From the NCBI RefSeq assembly GCF_003711515.1, contig NW_021167079.1, positions 361,471 through 425,470 on the forward strand: a stretch of DNA of 64,000 nt, written 5' to 3'. Source of the stretch: Sodiomyces alkalinus F11. Its lineage: Eukaryota > Ascomycota > Sordariomycetes > Glomerellales > Plectosphaerellaceae. The notes below the pieces were generated by a model, which worked only from the letters and a program-made list of their open reading frames with translations, did not search any database and was not told where the DNA came from. Position 1 is the first letter of the stretch, and each line of letters begins with the position of its first letter. Of the stretch, positions 23,601 through 34,186 are shown in pieces. A program made the translations under genes and the position numbers.

Positions 23601-24510
23601 GTCTTTATAGCATTATATCTTCTATACCTTTAGTTTATCCGATAGTATTATATCCGATCACGGGGTATTATTTACGAGTCGTTTTTAGGCGACTTTATAT
23701 TACTACCTTAGCACTACCCGACGCCTATCTATAGCGTGGTATTTATAGACGGACGGATAAACGGAGCGATAAAACTAGAACCTCGAGTATTACCTACGTA
23801 TATTCTATTTATAGGCATAGGATAACTAGGTTAACCGGTTACTATTAGTAGAATTCACCTATAATATAGCGTGGTATTCTACGATACATTATACCCTATC
23901 CGATACCCTAATAGGCTATAACCTAAGGGGACCTAATAAAGTATAGCTTCCGAGGGTAGGCGAGGTCCGCGCCGCCGAAGCCGAGACCCAGGCGGAATAC
24001 CTTATAGCCTAGCGCCGTTCTATTTCGGACCTTATTAAGAGGGTATAGGCCTCCTACGAACGGTATTATAATAACGGATATACCTAGCGCTCCTTTAAGG
24101 TGGGCGAGTACGTCTTACTATCCACGAAGAATATCCGATAAAAGAGACCCTTAAAAAAGCTTAGCGATAAGTTTATTAGTCCGTATAAAGTAACTAAGGT
24201 TATCGACACGCATAGCCTAGCCTACTAGTTAGAACTACTAAAGGGTATAAGGATTTATAACGTCTTCCCGGTTTCCCTGCTAGAATTATAGAGGTCCCGC
24301 GATAGGTTATAGCCGGAGCCACCCGTGGTCGACGTCGAACCGGATTCGGATAAGTATAAGGTTAAAGCTATCCTAGCCTACCGATATCAGGGTAAGCAAC
24401 GTTAATACCTAATTAAATAGATAGGATATAGCGATGAGGAGAATACCTAGGAACCGAAGAAAAACGTCACCGATAAACTCGTTAACGCCTACTTTAAGGT
24501 AAAACTATCC
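20640..24510 (+). pseudogene. gypsy-1 pol relic (protease, RT, RNase H, integrase, chromodomain)
   Basis: Protease: the active-site region reads NGGADINVLD at about 20659 (Asp to Asn), then ILGRPWL near 20884. RT after the gap: [30 protein letters not shown] and YLNN (21679-21690) for the catalytic YLDD. RNase H: KPDASAFTISAII and RYRPGTLNLADRL (about 22135-22490). Integrase: core segments INFIIGLPPVHG (about 23465), SDHGVLFTSRF and EYYLRIFYL. Chromodomain: about 24352-24480 with YKVKAILAYRYQGKQR and IGYSDEENT. Chromodomains of such elements bind modified histone H3 and steer integration to heterochromatin. Stops replace Gln and Trp throughout. Confidence 0.88.
21234..21428. other. Assembly gap (195 N)
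   Basis: Unknown bases lie between the protease and RT regions of gypsy-1. True length may differ from the 195 shown. Confidence 0.99.
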
Positions 24511-25059
24511 GGGAACTATATAAGTCTATATACTTTTCCTATAAGGGATCTAATAGAGATAACGTAAGGTCGTTATTATATATTCTCCCCCCCCCCCCCC
24601 TTTTTTTAGTGGACGGTATTTTTATAGCGAGACTTACTAGGAATTAAACGGGATTACACACTATTCCTATAGGGGACTAAATAGAGATAAGAGTCCACGG
24701 ATCGGCAAGATTAACCTAGTAAAACCCTTTAATAGGTCGTGGAGATGAATTCTTAGGCAGGGACCCCCCTTTGATCTAGACGGGAACTATATAGGCGTTG
24801 TCGCTTTGGTTACTGTTTCCTTCCTTTAACCGTTTCGCTCTCGATCTTTATTCTACCTTTTAAGCGTTTTACTCTTAATCTCTGTTCTTCTTTATCTCGG
24901 GCGTAACGCCGCCCCTGACTCCGTTCCTCTTCCTTCGGTATAATAGCTTATCGCCCTTAACCTCTAATTATCTCTGCTTTCCCCTTAATTAACCGTCACG
25001 ATAGGACACGATTATATTATAGTAAGGTATAGTTAGGACTATTAGGGTTACGATAGGAA
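24511..25059. other. gypsy-1 spacer after pol with poly-C/poly-T run
   Basis: This untranslated segment includes a run of C followed by T at about 24588-24607. No domain is visible in either strand. It separates the chromodomain end from the antisense frame. Confidence 0.5.
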
Positions 25060-26640
25060 TACCCTAAAGCTAGTTAAAAAAAAAAAGGAAAAACCTAACC
25101 CGAAGGCTAGTAAAAGACCTAAAAATAAAATAACCGTTTCCTCTATATATACTATCACGCCCTAAAAGAGCGTCCTTAAACCCTACTAACGTATCGTCTA
25201 AAGGGGTAGGCTCCCGCTTAGCCACCTCGCCGTTATCATCCTCTATATATACCTGGCTCTGCCCCGCGGTAGTAGCCGTTACCCCCTTTTACCTACTACC
25301 CGCGGATAGCGTTAGAGGATAAAAAGATAGCGGCGTCTTCTCCTTCTGCTATTTCTTCTTCTTCTTCCCTAATAAAGGTATTAAGGGTATTGGAGCCTTC
25401 TTCCCCTTACCTTTCTTCACTAATAAGGTCGGTACTATATCGTTATTGTCGGGCACTTCGTAAGAATCTAGGGGACCCTAGGGACCTTACGGCACGAAGC
25501 CTTAAGGTTACGTAGGGCCACTATTACTAAATATATCGTTACCTGTAAAGCTAACCCCCGCGGGGGCTAAGGTAGGCCCTAGGGGTATAGGCAGGTCTTC
25601 CTAGGCCTAAGCCTAGGCTAGGTTAAGAGTAGCTATCTACTCGAAAGTAGTAGCTATCCGCTCCTAGGCCGCGAGGTCGCGCTTATATAATATAAGGCGT
25701 TATTATTTAATATCGAGGTATTTTTATTCGATAGCAAAACGCTACTACTATAGCCCGACGAATTACTTAAGGAGCGACTCTATACTATTAAGCCTTTTAT
25801 GGATATCTTCCGCTATTTTCTCGCGGGCGTTAGTAACTTCCTTAGCTTAACGCTAAGTAGCTATAACTTCCTTAGTAGACGGCCGGTTAACCTCTAGCGT
25901 CGCTTAACCTAAAGGCTCTTTAAGGATAACCTAGTATCGAATTACTATAGCCTAGTACCGTATAGGATTAGTAAGGGTACTATATAGAATTAATAAGGGG
26001 ATACGTCTAATAATACTCACGCGATAACTCTTATTTAGGCTACCTTTATCGATAGCGATAACTAAAACCTTTTATAGCTACTCCGTAGTATTCTTACCGG
26101 TAATGGGAAGCTATTATATATATTAGACTAATAGGACTATAGAGTAGTCTATAAAGGGAGGGGCTATAGGGATTAAGTGGTGATAAAGATATATAACTTA
26201 CTACGTGGTATTTTAGGCTATTATACTTAGAGTAATAGTGATACTTATTAGTACGCCGACCGTTATCGGCGTGTCGGTATATCTTGGCCTTAATAGTATA
26301 CGTCTTTTCCTCAAAGTTAATCGTTACTAACTTACCCGTATAACGTATATAGGGGGCCCTTAGATCCCCGCCTATACCGATATCCACTACCTTCTAGCGG
26401 GGAGCGACTAATGATATAGTAGTCGATAACGATATAGCCGTAGTGGAAGCAGGAGGCTCTAGCGTAGCTGGCTACGGGGCAGACTACCTAGCGGACTATA
26501 AGGTCGACGCCGTAACCACGATCTTAATCCTTTTAGAGAATCGCGTTATACTTATAGGAGTAGCGGCGCGCTTATTATTATTATTATCTTCCTAAGAAGG
26601 TATAGTGACTATACTATAGCGCGTGGTTAGCTAGTATTAT
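25060..26640 (-). pseudogene. Antisense accessory reading frame inside gypsy-1
   Basis: Between the chromodomain and the 3' LTR, the minus strand carries a protein-like frame unrelated to gag or pol. From right to left it has a Thr/Ser-rich start, a conserved-looking core at about 26200-26410 containing IRYTGKLVTINFEEKTY and KIYRHADNGRRTNKYHYYSKY, then a predicted coiled coil (about 25860-25690, KEVTNAREKIAEDIHKRL and more), and a Lys-rich tail (KGKGKKAPIPLIPLLGKKKKK region near 25330-25420). The frame shifts after the core next to a GTAAGT (26196-26201, minus), so an intron is possible. Stops sit at Gln/Trp sites as in the rest of the element. I do not recognise the family. Antisense accessory ORFs in this position are known in some plant Ty3/gypsy elements. 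Confidence 0.55.
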
Positions 26641-27317
26641 AGACTAGAGATATAGAAGAACTACTTATAAGATGGAGGATTAATTAATTAATTGATTAAG
26701 ACTATAAATTATTAATACGCGATATTTTAGATTAGGCAGGACTTCCCGAAAAAGGGTAACACGATCGAAAAATAAAGTGTAAAAGAGGAAAAGAAAATAG
26801 GAAGAGGAATAACGGCAGGATTACGAGATATCCCCTTAATAGTAGTTATATAGACACCTATTTTTAGTATAGAGAAGGAAGCTACGAAGTCCATGGAAAG
26901 AGTAATAACGGGGGCCACGTAATACTATAAGAGGGAGTCTTTATACATAGATTAAAAGGATATCCTAGGTGGATAAAGGGACGAATTCGAAGGCCCGGGA
27001 AAGAACCTATCTAGAGCCTATTAGGGTCCTAGATAGGATATTAGCTTTTTTTAGTCTCGGGTTAAGGATAGAGTGGCCTTTATTAGTAGGTTTAGTTAAT
27101 AGATTAAAGGGACAGAGTGTATACCCGGGTTAGAGCCACGGCTAAGAAGGCTCTGTGTAGAAACCCGTTAGGGGCCTATTAGGGTCCTATCGTAGAAGGC
27201 TCTGGTTTAGCTATCGGGGTTTAGGGGACGGACTCGGAGACTAGGTTTTCGGAGGAGCCGAGAGGCCGGCACGGATCGAGCGCTCCTAAGGGTAGGAGTA
27301 TCCGGGGGAGGTTACTA
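26641..27317. other. gypsy-1 segment between antisense frame and 3' LTR
   Basis: About 680 bp hold the likely upstream (promoter) side of the antisense frame and the polypurine tract. A short minus-strand frame at 26727-26918 shows no recognisable motif. A TTAATTAATTAATTGATTAA run lies at about 26679-26698. Confidence 0.45.
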
Positions 27318-27666
27318 TATCAGGTACTTATAGTAGTGGTTATACTAGGTCCCTAATATAAACCTATAGGGATCCAGGTATACCTAATCTAAGACCCCTT
27401 AAGGTATAAATAAAGTAAGTTATTATATAGTAAACAGAATAGTCCCTCGAAGTAAATAAGGCAGCCCTCGAGGAAGTAAATAAGTAGTCCTCGAGGAGTA
27501 GAGCGTAGTCTTAAGGAGCGAGGGAGCCTCCCCTTAGAAGAGGGAGGCTAGCGATTAATCTGATTCTTTAGCTACCCCTACACTTTCCTATCGTAATCCC
27601 TTCGTGATCCTACCTGGTTCCTTACTTAACATTACCTTTTCACTCTTTGCGACTACCCATTTAACA
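27318..27666 (+). repeat. 3' LTR of gypsy-1
   Basis: The 349-bp LTR starts TATCAGG (RIP form of TGTCAGG) and ends TTTAACA. It aligns with the 5' LTR without length change. The visible differences are chiefly C/T and G/A transitions. The TATAC target duplication follows. Confidence 0.9.
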
Positions 27667-27671
27667 TATAC

Positions 27672-29345
27672 GTTAGGGCCCGTACCAAACTCTAGTAGAG
27701 GCCGTTACATAAAACAGCTCTAGTATAAACGTCGGTGGTTTTATTTTGGTTATTTTGGAATAGAATAAGCTGGTTATTTTCTATGAGGCCGTAGATTCTC
27801 TTCTTATCTAGGACGGGAAGGCTGATAATATTTATACCTAATTCGGAATATATAAATAGTTCTAAAGTAGTATTATTTTTTCTGAATCCCTGAATTTAAT
27901 AAAGCAGTCACTAGTACCTGTCATTTTTAGTTTATTTATATCACCCTAACTAGCAGTACTTTTAGTAGTTTTATTTATAGAAAAGAGCGTTTTATTTACG
28001 ATAACGTGTGCTATAGTACCACTATTAATACAGAAATTCAAATCTAATGTAATTAAACTATCTGAAATCCTCTTAATCTTTTCTACTACCCGTCCTATAT
28101 TTATATTAGTATTTTAAGGGGTTTTATTAATTTAGGGTTTATTCTAAAGAATAAATACCTATTTAATATCTATTAGGTCTGCCGCGTAGGGGTCCGGGAG
28201 ACGTAAAGGCTTAGACATAATAGGAACGTCTTAAAAAAGAACCGCGTTATCCGAGTCTTTTTCTTCTTTTTCCTAATCTTCTTCTTCTTTTTCTTTTTCT
28301 TCTTCTAATTCTTCTTCTTCTTCGTCCTGCTAATCTTCGGCTTTATCGTCGGTATTAGCTTCCGAAAAAGGCTCCTCCGTAGGTGGTAAATCAGAAACTA
28401 AATTAATAGTTTCGTCGTTACTTATTTTCCCTAGGAGCTTCTATTACTCGCACTAGCGGAAGAAATTAAGTATTTTAGTCTCTTATAACGATAGCTTCGA
28501 CGGTGCCGTCTTAGTCTTTGGTGGCTTTTTATTTTTGTTTACCCGATTTTAGGTATTTTTCCTCGATCCTGAATTTCCCTTAACTACTTAGCCTATAAGG
28601 GCTTTTTTAGGGTGTAAAAAGAAATAGTTCGTCGGTAGATACCTAGATCTTTTATAGTTACTATAAAACAGGTTCTTCTGCTAGTAGCCTCTATTCGACT
28701 ATTTCGTCTAATGTTTCTGATTTGTCTATGCTTTTATAAGCAGGGCCTTTAAGGTAGAAGAGTCGACTTTCCTCGACGTATCTATTAGTTTAGTAACGAT
28801 TTTATCGAACGTATAGCTATTAATATTATACCGAAAAGCCTATATAATCTACGAGGTGATTATATTATAACGCCTATCGAGGCGGTTTAGAGTCTAGGTA
28901 AAAACCACCTTATTAGGTAGAATAATATCCCTTCCTCAAAGAATAATTAACCTTTCTTAGACTTTATATAGAAACTCCTTAAGCGTGGGGAATTCTAAGA
29001 TATCTAGGTTAAAAAACGACGTAAGGATATCCTAGTTTACTTAAAACCCTTTTTTCTCGTATAGGGATTTTAGCTTTTCCTAGATTTCTAAGGTAAAATT
29101 AACGTCCTAAACCTATATTAGGGGCCCGTCTTATAGAGCGGAGAGTAGATTTTTAGTAGTCTTTAAATCTTCTTCTTTTACCTTATTAGAGATATCTTTA
29201 GGCAGGGGTTTTATAAGCTCTTTTAGAAGCTTTCCCTTATATATAAAGTAAGTACGTATAGCTATCGTCTAGGTTTAGTAGTCCTGACTACTCTTTAGCT
29301 TCTTTACGTTAATTTCCTTAAGTTTAGCCTGCGCGGGTATCTTAA
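27672..29345 (-). pseudogene. copia-2 (-) gag and protease relic
   Basis: Gag (about 29345-28790) includes KELIKPLPKDISNKVKEED and DSLYKV, matching the plus-strand copy at 9890-10390. Further left lies a retropepsin segment, with SGTIAHV near 28000. The translated segment at 27690-28090 keeps many CA/TG dinucleotides and few stops compared with surrounding DNA. The frame is cut at 27671 by gypsy-1 and resumes at 18691. Confidence 0.72.
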
Positions 29346-30173
29346 GAGCTCCTAAACGGTATTTATTCTATTTATTTTAGATAAGAACTAACGAAGTTAT
29401 ACTATAAATAAGGAAAATAGTTCTTTTCTTTATTATTTTCTTTATTCTAAGTATAGACGTAGTTATTATAGTGATACCTTTATTTATACGGGTCTAAAGT
29501 AGAACCGGTATATAGTCCTTTATTCTAAAAGAGGAAAAAACAGCTTTATAGATAAAGAAAACGATACCTGTACGTGCGGATAACAGAATTCCTTTATTTC
29601 TAAAGATAGTATTCCTTTATTCCGGCGGATCTAAAGTAGGCTCGGTTAAATTCCTTTATTCGCGAGGATCCTAAAATAGGTCTTCGCGGAGCGAGGGGAT
29701 TAACGGTCGTGTAGAAAACACGATATTTATATAGGATTCCACGGTCGGAAAATATATAGGGAAAATCTTAGGTAAAACTAAAGACTTATAAGTAACGAAG
29801 ATATCCCAGTATCAATAACTAGAATAGCCCTTATAGTATGTCGTTATTATATCCGTACGTAAAGAATAGTGCACCCGTTTAATTTACGTAATCGTAGGCT
29901 TTTATAGTTTTTCTGTAAATTTTTTAGATTTATAAGCGTACGACACAGCCGACTAACCGATTAAACCGTAGGATCGTAGATATAGGTATATAGATATATA
30001 GGGTGGTAGGTAGGTAGGTCGGTAGGTAGGTAGGTAGTATATAAAAAGGAATATCGGATAGGAATAGGGACTATTATTTGGAATCGGGGGATTCTCTTTT
30101 TGGCTAACGACCGTAGGTAATTAAGGAATACGTTGTTTCGAGACTTTAGTCGAGCTTTTCCGGGCTTATAACC

Positions 30174-30608
30174 TTTTAAAGATCTTTGACGATATCGGAT
30201 GAGCGGAAGGGACGACAGTCACGAAAAGTGGTGGAAAAATAAGAAGGTAATAATAGGATTATAAGGTAGGATCTCTGCGCGCGTATTATGTCTTCTTCGG
30301 ATCGAAAAAGTGATTAAGATAAAGGATTTCGAATAAAGAATAAAGAAAAGAAAGCAAAGAACCGAACCGAGGGAACGGGTTAATATTCTTTATTCTTTAT
30401 AAAAGGATCGATATCGTAATAGTATTATAATAAAGATCGATATCGTAGTAATATCGTAATTCTTTATATCCTTTGTCTGACTCGTATCAGATGAACTGAC
30501 TCGAAAGAGAACGGTCTAGGCTTGCAGGGAAGATATCCTTTGTTCGAGTATAAAGGATATACTCGAAGGATATCAAGGATATTATTAGTAATAATAATAA
30601 TATCAACA
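30174..30608 (-). repeat. 5' LTR of copia-2 (-)
   Basis: On the minus strand this 435-bp repeat starts TGTTGATATT and ends GATCTTTAAAA. It is followed by GGTTATAAGCCCGG, the RIP-altered initiator tRNA-Met primer site (30160-30173). The end is AAAA rather than the usual CA. Confidence 0.8.
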
Positions 30609-30613
30609 GTATT

Positions 30614-32603
30614 TAACTTAGCTACGTGTGGATTAATAGATTAAGGAGTAGTAGTATCGCTTATAGCCTCGCCTATAGCCTTATTAGAGGCTTCGCTAGT
30701 ATTGTTAATTTACTCCGAGGTACTTCTTATAGCGGTAGGCGTAGGAGGATCGTTAGGCGCCTATAGTAGCGTTAAAGGTGTAAAAACGGGCGTTATTTTT
30801 AAAGAAGAAGAGGTTATTAAAGAGGGGAAAATTAGTGCCGTTATTAAAGAGGTAAAATCAATAATTAAAAAGGGTAAATTAACGGCAGGCACAACGGCAG
30901 GCACCGTGCCTACCGCGGCCGTGGTAGCCGTTCCACGTAATACCTCTTAGTTAGTAACCTATTAGTTTTTAGAGGCGTTTTCGGTGGTTTCTAATCTTCC
31001 ACTATCTATTACCCCCCTAGATATCGACGACTAAGGTTATTATTAACACTATTAATAACGCCTTTTCTCTTATAAAGCCTTTATCGTGGAGTTCTATTAC
31101 TCTAGCTACTACCGCAGGCATTAAAGTAAACCCTTAGTTAAAGAGGTATTTAATACCACCTCTTCACCTATAAAATAAGAGGCAAAATATATATCGTAAG
31201 CCCTATTATTAGAATCCTTAGACTATTCGGCAGTAAAATTAGATACTTCCTTAGACTAATTCTTCTCTTATAACTTAGCTTTTACCTGATTTTTCGCCTT
31301 ATCGATGTTCTTTCTAATATCCTCCCGGAATCTCTTTTAGCGACCTTTATCCTAGGACTTAATAATACGGTCGTAGCGTTCCACTACCTCCTTTAAGGGC
31401 GTAAAGCCCTCCTAGCGCCGCGTAGAGTTAACGTTCGGGCAGTTCTGCCACGGAGCGTAGTAGCGAGCGTTCCTTCCTATCTTAACGTAATTGCAGATCT
31501 ATTCCTACGTTACGATTATTAAAGAAAAAGCCTCCTTTCCTTATTACTACTAACCTCCCTAACTAGTAGGCTACTATCTACTATCTTGATCCTTTCCTAG
31601 GAATATTGCCGTATAAAACGATAACGCTATAGGCTTCTTATTAAGCCTATAAGGATACCTATAGCGTAACCAAACCGTATATTCATTTATAACCTCTATA
31701 ATAGTAGGTTAGTCTTCCTTATCTTCCCTTAAAATCTCTGTAAAGCACGGTTCTAACCACTCCGGAGCTATAATACCCATAGCCCTAAAGAACGTATTAA
31801 GCTAGTACTCTTTACTATTAGAGGATCTAACGCTATAGGTCTTCGAATCTTGGTATAGCGATATAAAGTCCTAAAGCTAACGCTTATAGGGTATCCTGCG
31901 TATATTTTATATATATTCCTTCTATTATCGTTTAATTAGTGACTTCTAGGCCGCGTTAGTAGGTTTAAGATAGTCCTTTAAGGCGATTAGAATATCTTTA
32001 ACCTCCTTCTTCCCTATATACTAATCTTTAACGTTAGGATTAACTATCTTCGCGATATAGTCGTAAAGAGTAGCTAGACCTCGTTACTATTACTAATATC
32101 TATTTTCTTTTACGTTCTATAGCTTAAACTTACCATCCCAGGTATTATTATCTTCTTCCGTTAGCTTTAGAGGTTCCGAGGATTCGAGTCTTTGAGGATA
32201 TTTAGATTCCTTAAGGTTTAGATCAATAAGGTTAGATACCTGGTTAGCGTAGGCTATCTGTATAATAGCCTCGATCCACTAACGCTATTCTTTTAGTGAG
32301 GTGAGGATCGTATAGCCTATTATAGGTATCACCGTAACTAAGGCTATCGTCTAACTAACTAGGACTATAGGAAAATAAACTATCAGAACCGACTACGAGA
32401 GAATAGGCGTTTAAGCGATTAAATAAGGAAGGATTAAATAGAGCGATTAAGCGATTAATTACTTAATCGTTTAATTAAAAAAAAGCAGGCGGACTTAGCT
32501 AATAGAACTAAATTACCCGCTATAGACTTAAAGCTATTAATCGTCTTCTAAGCTACAGGATCTTCCGGAATAGCTTCGTTTATTAGAACGCCGGGCTTAT
32601 AAC
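30614..32603 (-). pseudogene. copia-1B gag and linker relic
   Basis: Reading leftward from the primer-binding site (rc of 32590-32603, GTTATAAGCCCGG), the sequence follows copia-1A gag. Both share the stretch encoding HDYIAKIV and the region before the protease. Homology to gag persists to about 31000. The sequence then jumps to a Val/Ala/Gly-rich linker at 30640-30960 like the integrase-RT spacer of the family. Protease and integrase cores were not found between them. Stops at RIP sites are frequent. Confidence 0.68.
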
Positions 32604-32795
32604 TATCAGCATATAAATAAGGTACGTAAAAGATATATATATGCATTTAAGAAGAGTAAAAGATACTCTACGGAAATATCTAACTATAAGGTAAAAGGAG
32701 GGGAAATCGATATAGATACATCGGTCGGAAGTACTCCATCCGAGTACATAAATAGCGCAAGTTACACCTCGATAAGTTTGTGGTAGTATCTGATA
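32604..32795 (-). repeat. 5' LTR of copia-1B
   Basis: The 192-bp repeat reads TATCAG...CTGATA. On the minus strand its inner end is followed by the half-tRNA primer site. The ATACA at 32796-32800 duplicates the bases left of 7635. Confidence 0.82.
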
Positions 32796-33600
32796 ATACA
32801 CGTGCTAGGTCGTTATTAGACTCCTGCGTAACGCTAAATCAGCACTCTACATAATAGCGAACTTTAAGTTTTTCCTGTAGCGATAATATAGCCTAAAGAT
32901 TACTATAATCCGCCTGGATAGAGAAAGATCCTTTTAGAAAGATCTTAAATAGGAGGGCCGTTTATAGTTATTAAAGGAGGGAACACAGGTGCCGTTAAAG
33001 ACACAATTATAGGTGCAATTATAGAAGACGTTAAAGTAGGTGCCGTAGATGCCGCCGGAGGCGTGGAAGGCGTTATAAGGCTTCTTTACCCTATTCCACG
33101 TGCCTCTTAATTAGGTGCCTCCTGCTATTCCTACTATTATTATTCTTCTGCAGATTCTGTAGTAGTTATTAAACCTGCACCTCTATCCACCCCCCTAGAA
33201 GCACCAGCAATAGCAGCAGTAGCAGCCTCCGCTATAGCCTCCCTCGTGGTATTCTGCTCTAGCAGCTGTTAAAGCAGAAGATCGGCAACGTTAATAGTAA
33301 TAGCGAGAGAATCGTGGAGTTAATAATCCACTAGCAGATTTAATTACTCGAAGACCTCTTCGGTAACCGGCGGCTCTATATCGCGATCTTTATATAACAG
33401 TTTTTCGTTAAAGGTAATATCTCTCGTGCGCAGAATCCTCCCTAATTTTAGCACCTAAATTCGGTATATATTAGTGCTCTTATAACCGATTAAATAGCCG
33501 ACATATACTCTTTCGGCTAACTTAGCGTTAAACTTACGGCCTTATTAGTAGTTAGCGGTTAGAGGATAGGCTCTATAACTATACCTCTCTAAGTAGTTAA
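32796..33600 (-). mobile_element. copia integrase/linker fragment joined to egt1
   Basis: Read leftward from 33600, the frame gives YLERYSYRAYPLTANY, then KFNAKLAERVYVGYLIGYKS and RARDITFNEKLLYKDRD. This is the C-terminal integrase region of a copia element. A Gly/Val/Ala-rich linker follows at about 32980-33260. No LTR, primer site or gag lies on its 5' side; the fragment begins abruptly in the egt1 coding sequence. It ends at the ATACA target duplication next to copia-1B. The sequence from 32800 to 32980 is not assignable. Confidence 0.75.
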
Positions 33601-34186
33601 TGTGAGGAGGCGGCAGTGTCCTGTCGCTCTGCAGCATCATGTAGAGCAGGGTCTCCATATGCATAACCTCGTGCTCGAAGCCCACCCATATAGCACGGGC
33701 TACGTCTCTTGGGACACTATCTTGGCCGTCCTTGTACAGCCCCTGGAGTCGAGGCCGGACACGTTGCTGGTATTCTGTAATCTCAGAAACCGGAGGCCAT
33801 TCATCGGGGATCTCAGAGTGCGCATGGCATTGCTCCGGGTTGTCGACGTCTGGGTCAACACCCCTCTCGAAGATGGAATGATAATAAGCCGGTTCAGTGG
33901 GTGGCTGTCCGGTTGTCTTGGACAGCTGGATGTCTAAGAAAGTGGGTATGTGACCCAGATAGAAGATACAGGCATTTCGCAACTTGATGGGCTTCTCGTG
34001 GAGTTCCTCATTTGGGATCATGCCCCTGGCGATGATATTCCACGCCTTCCAGAGAGCCGCCCATTCCTCCAGGGAAGGCAACGAGGTCGCTGCATAAGAC
34101 GTCGGATCGAGACAAAACTTCATTTTCTCAGAACTGTACGATATGTCAATATAGGAATGTGAGAGTAGTGCACATGTCGATTCCAT
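33600..34186 (-). pseudogene. egt1: egt1 remnant: DinB domain of ergothioneine synthase
   Basis: Fungal Egt1 couples a SAM methyltransferase, a DinB_2 domain and an FGE-sulfatase (sulfoxide synthase) domain to make ergothioneine from histidine and cysteine. Only the DinB region remains here, about 195 residues. It has the conserved ACIFYLGHIPTFLDIQLSKTTG and FEHEVMHMETLLYMMLQSDRT stretches, including the GH and HxxxH iron-binding histidines. The methyltransferase part is absent upstream: a TGA precedes the first ATG and the next gene ends 421 bp away. At the 3' side the frame passes at about 33600 into copia integrase, reads 14 foreign residues and stops at 33545. The DNA is GC-rich with no RIP-type stops. 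A functional copy may exist elsewhere in the genome. Confidence 0.8.

Larger units (their letters stand above)
18692..27666 (+). mobile_element. Full-length Ty3/gypsy chromodomain element (gypsy-1)
   Basis: The 8,975-bp element is bounded by two 349-bp LTRs (18692-19040 and 27318-27666) and the direct duplication TATAC (18687-18691 and 27667-27671). Internally it has gag, protease, RT, RNase H, integrase and a chromodomain, the Ty3/gypsy chromovirus order. A minus-strand extra frame follows. A purine run ATCCGGGGGAGG precedes the 3' LTR. The element is inactive: its zinc knuckle, protease and RT catalytic residues are mutated and stops are frequent. A 195-base assembly gap interrupts it. Confidence 0.92.
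8353..30608 (-). mobile_element. Ty1/copia element copia-2 (-), hosting further insertions
   Basis: The 5' LTR is at 30174-30608 and the remains of the 3' LTR at 8353-8640. The five outer bases match: GTATT at 8348-8352 and GTATT at 30609-30613. Reading leftward, the domains are gag (about 29345-28790), protease (about 28090-27690), GAG-pre-integrase and integrase (about 18480-17300), RT (about 17000-16350) and RNase H ending about 15350. Between protease and integrase the gypsy-1 element (18692-27666) is inserted with its own TSD. A second copia-2 copy and a LINE relic lie between 8641 and about 14230. Stops are fewer in the pol part than in the neighbouring elements. Confidence 0.82.
7635..32795 (-). 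mobile_element. Internally deleted copia-1 element B, with everything nested in it
   Basis: Both ends are copia-1 LTRs in the same (minus) orientation, each 192 bp: 5' LTR 32604-32795 and 3' LTR 7635-7826. The five bases outside each end are identical: ATACA at 7630-7634 and ATACA at 32796-32800. This supports one insertion event. Only about 2.9 kb of this span belongs to B (7635-8352 and 30614-32795); the rest is a later copia-2 insertion. B keeps LTR, primer site, gag, a low-complexity linker and the 3' tail. It appears to lack protease, integrase and RT, so it resembles a non-autonomous deletion derivative. Confidence 0.78.

Noticed and set aside
30702..30950. Plus-strand frame of 82 codons beginning at a near-start codon
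   Set aside because: It lies in the low-complexity linker of copia-1B, antisense to the element; no motif.
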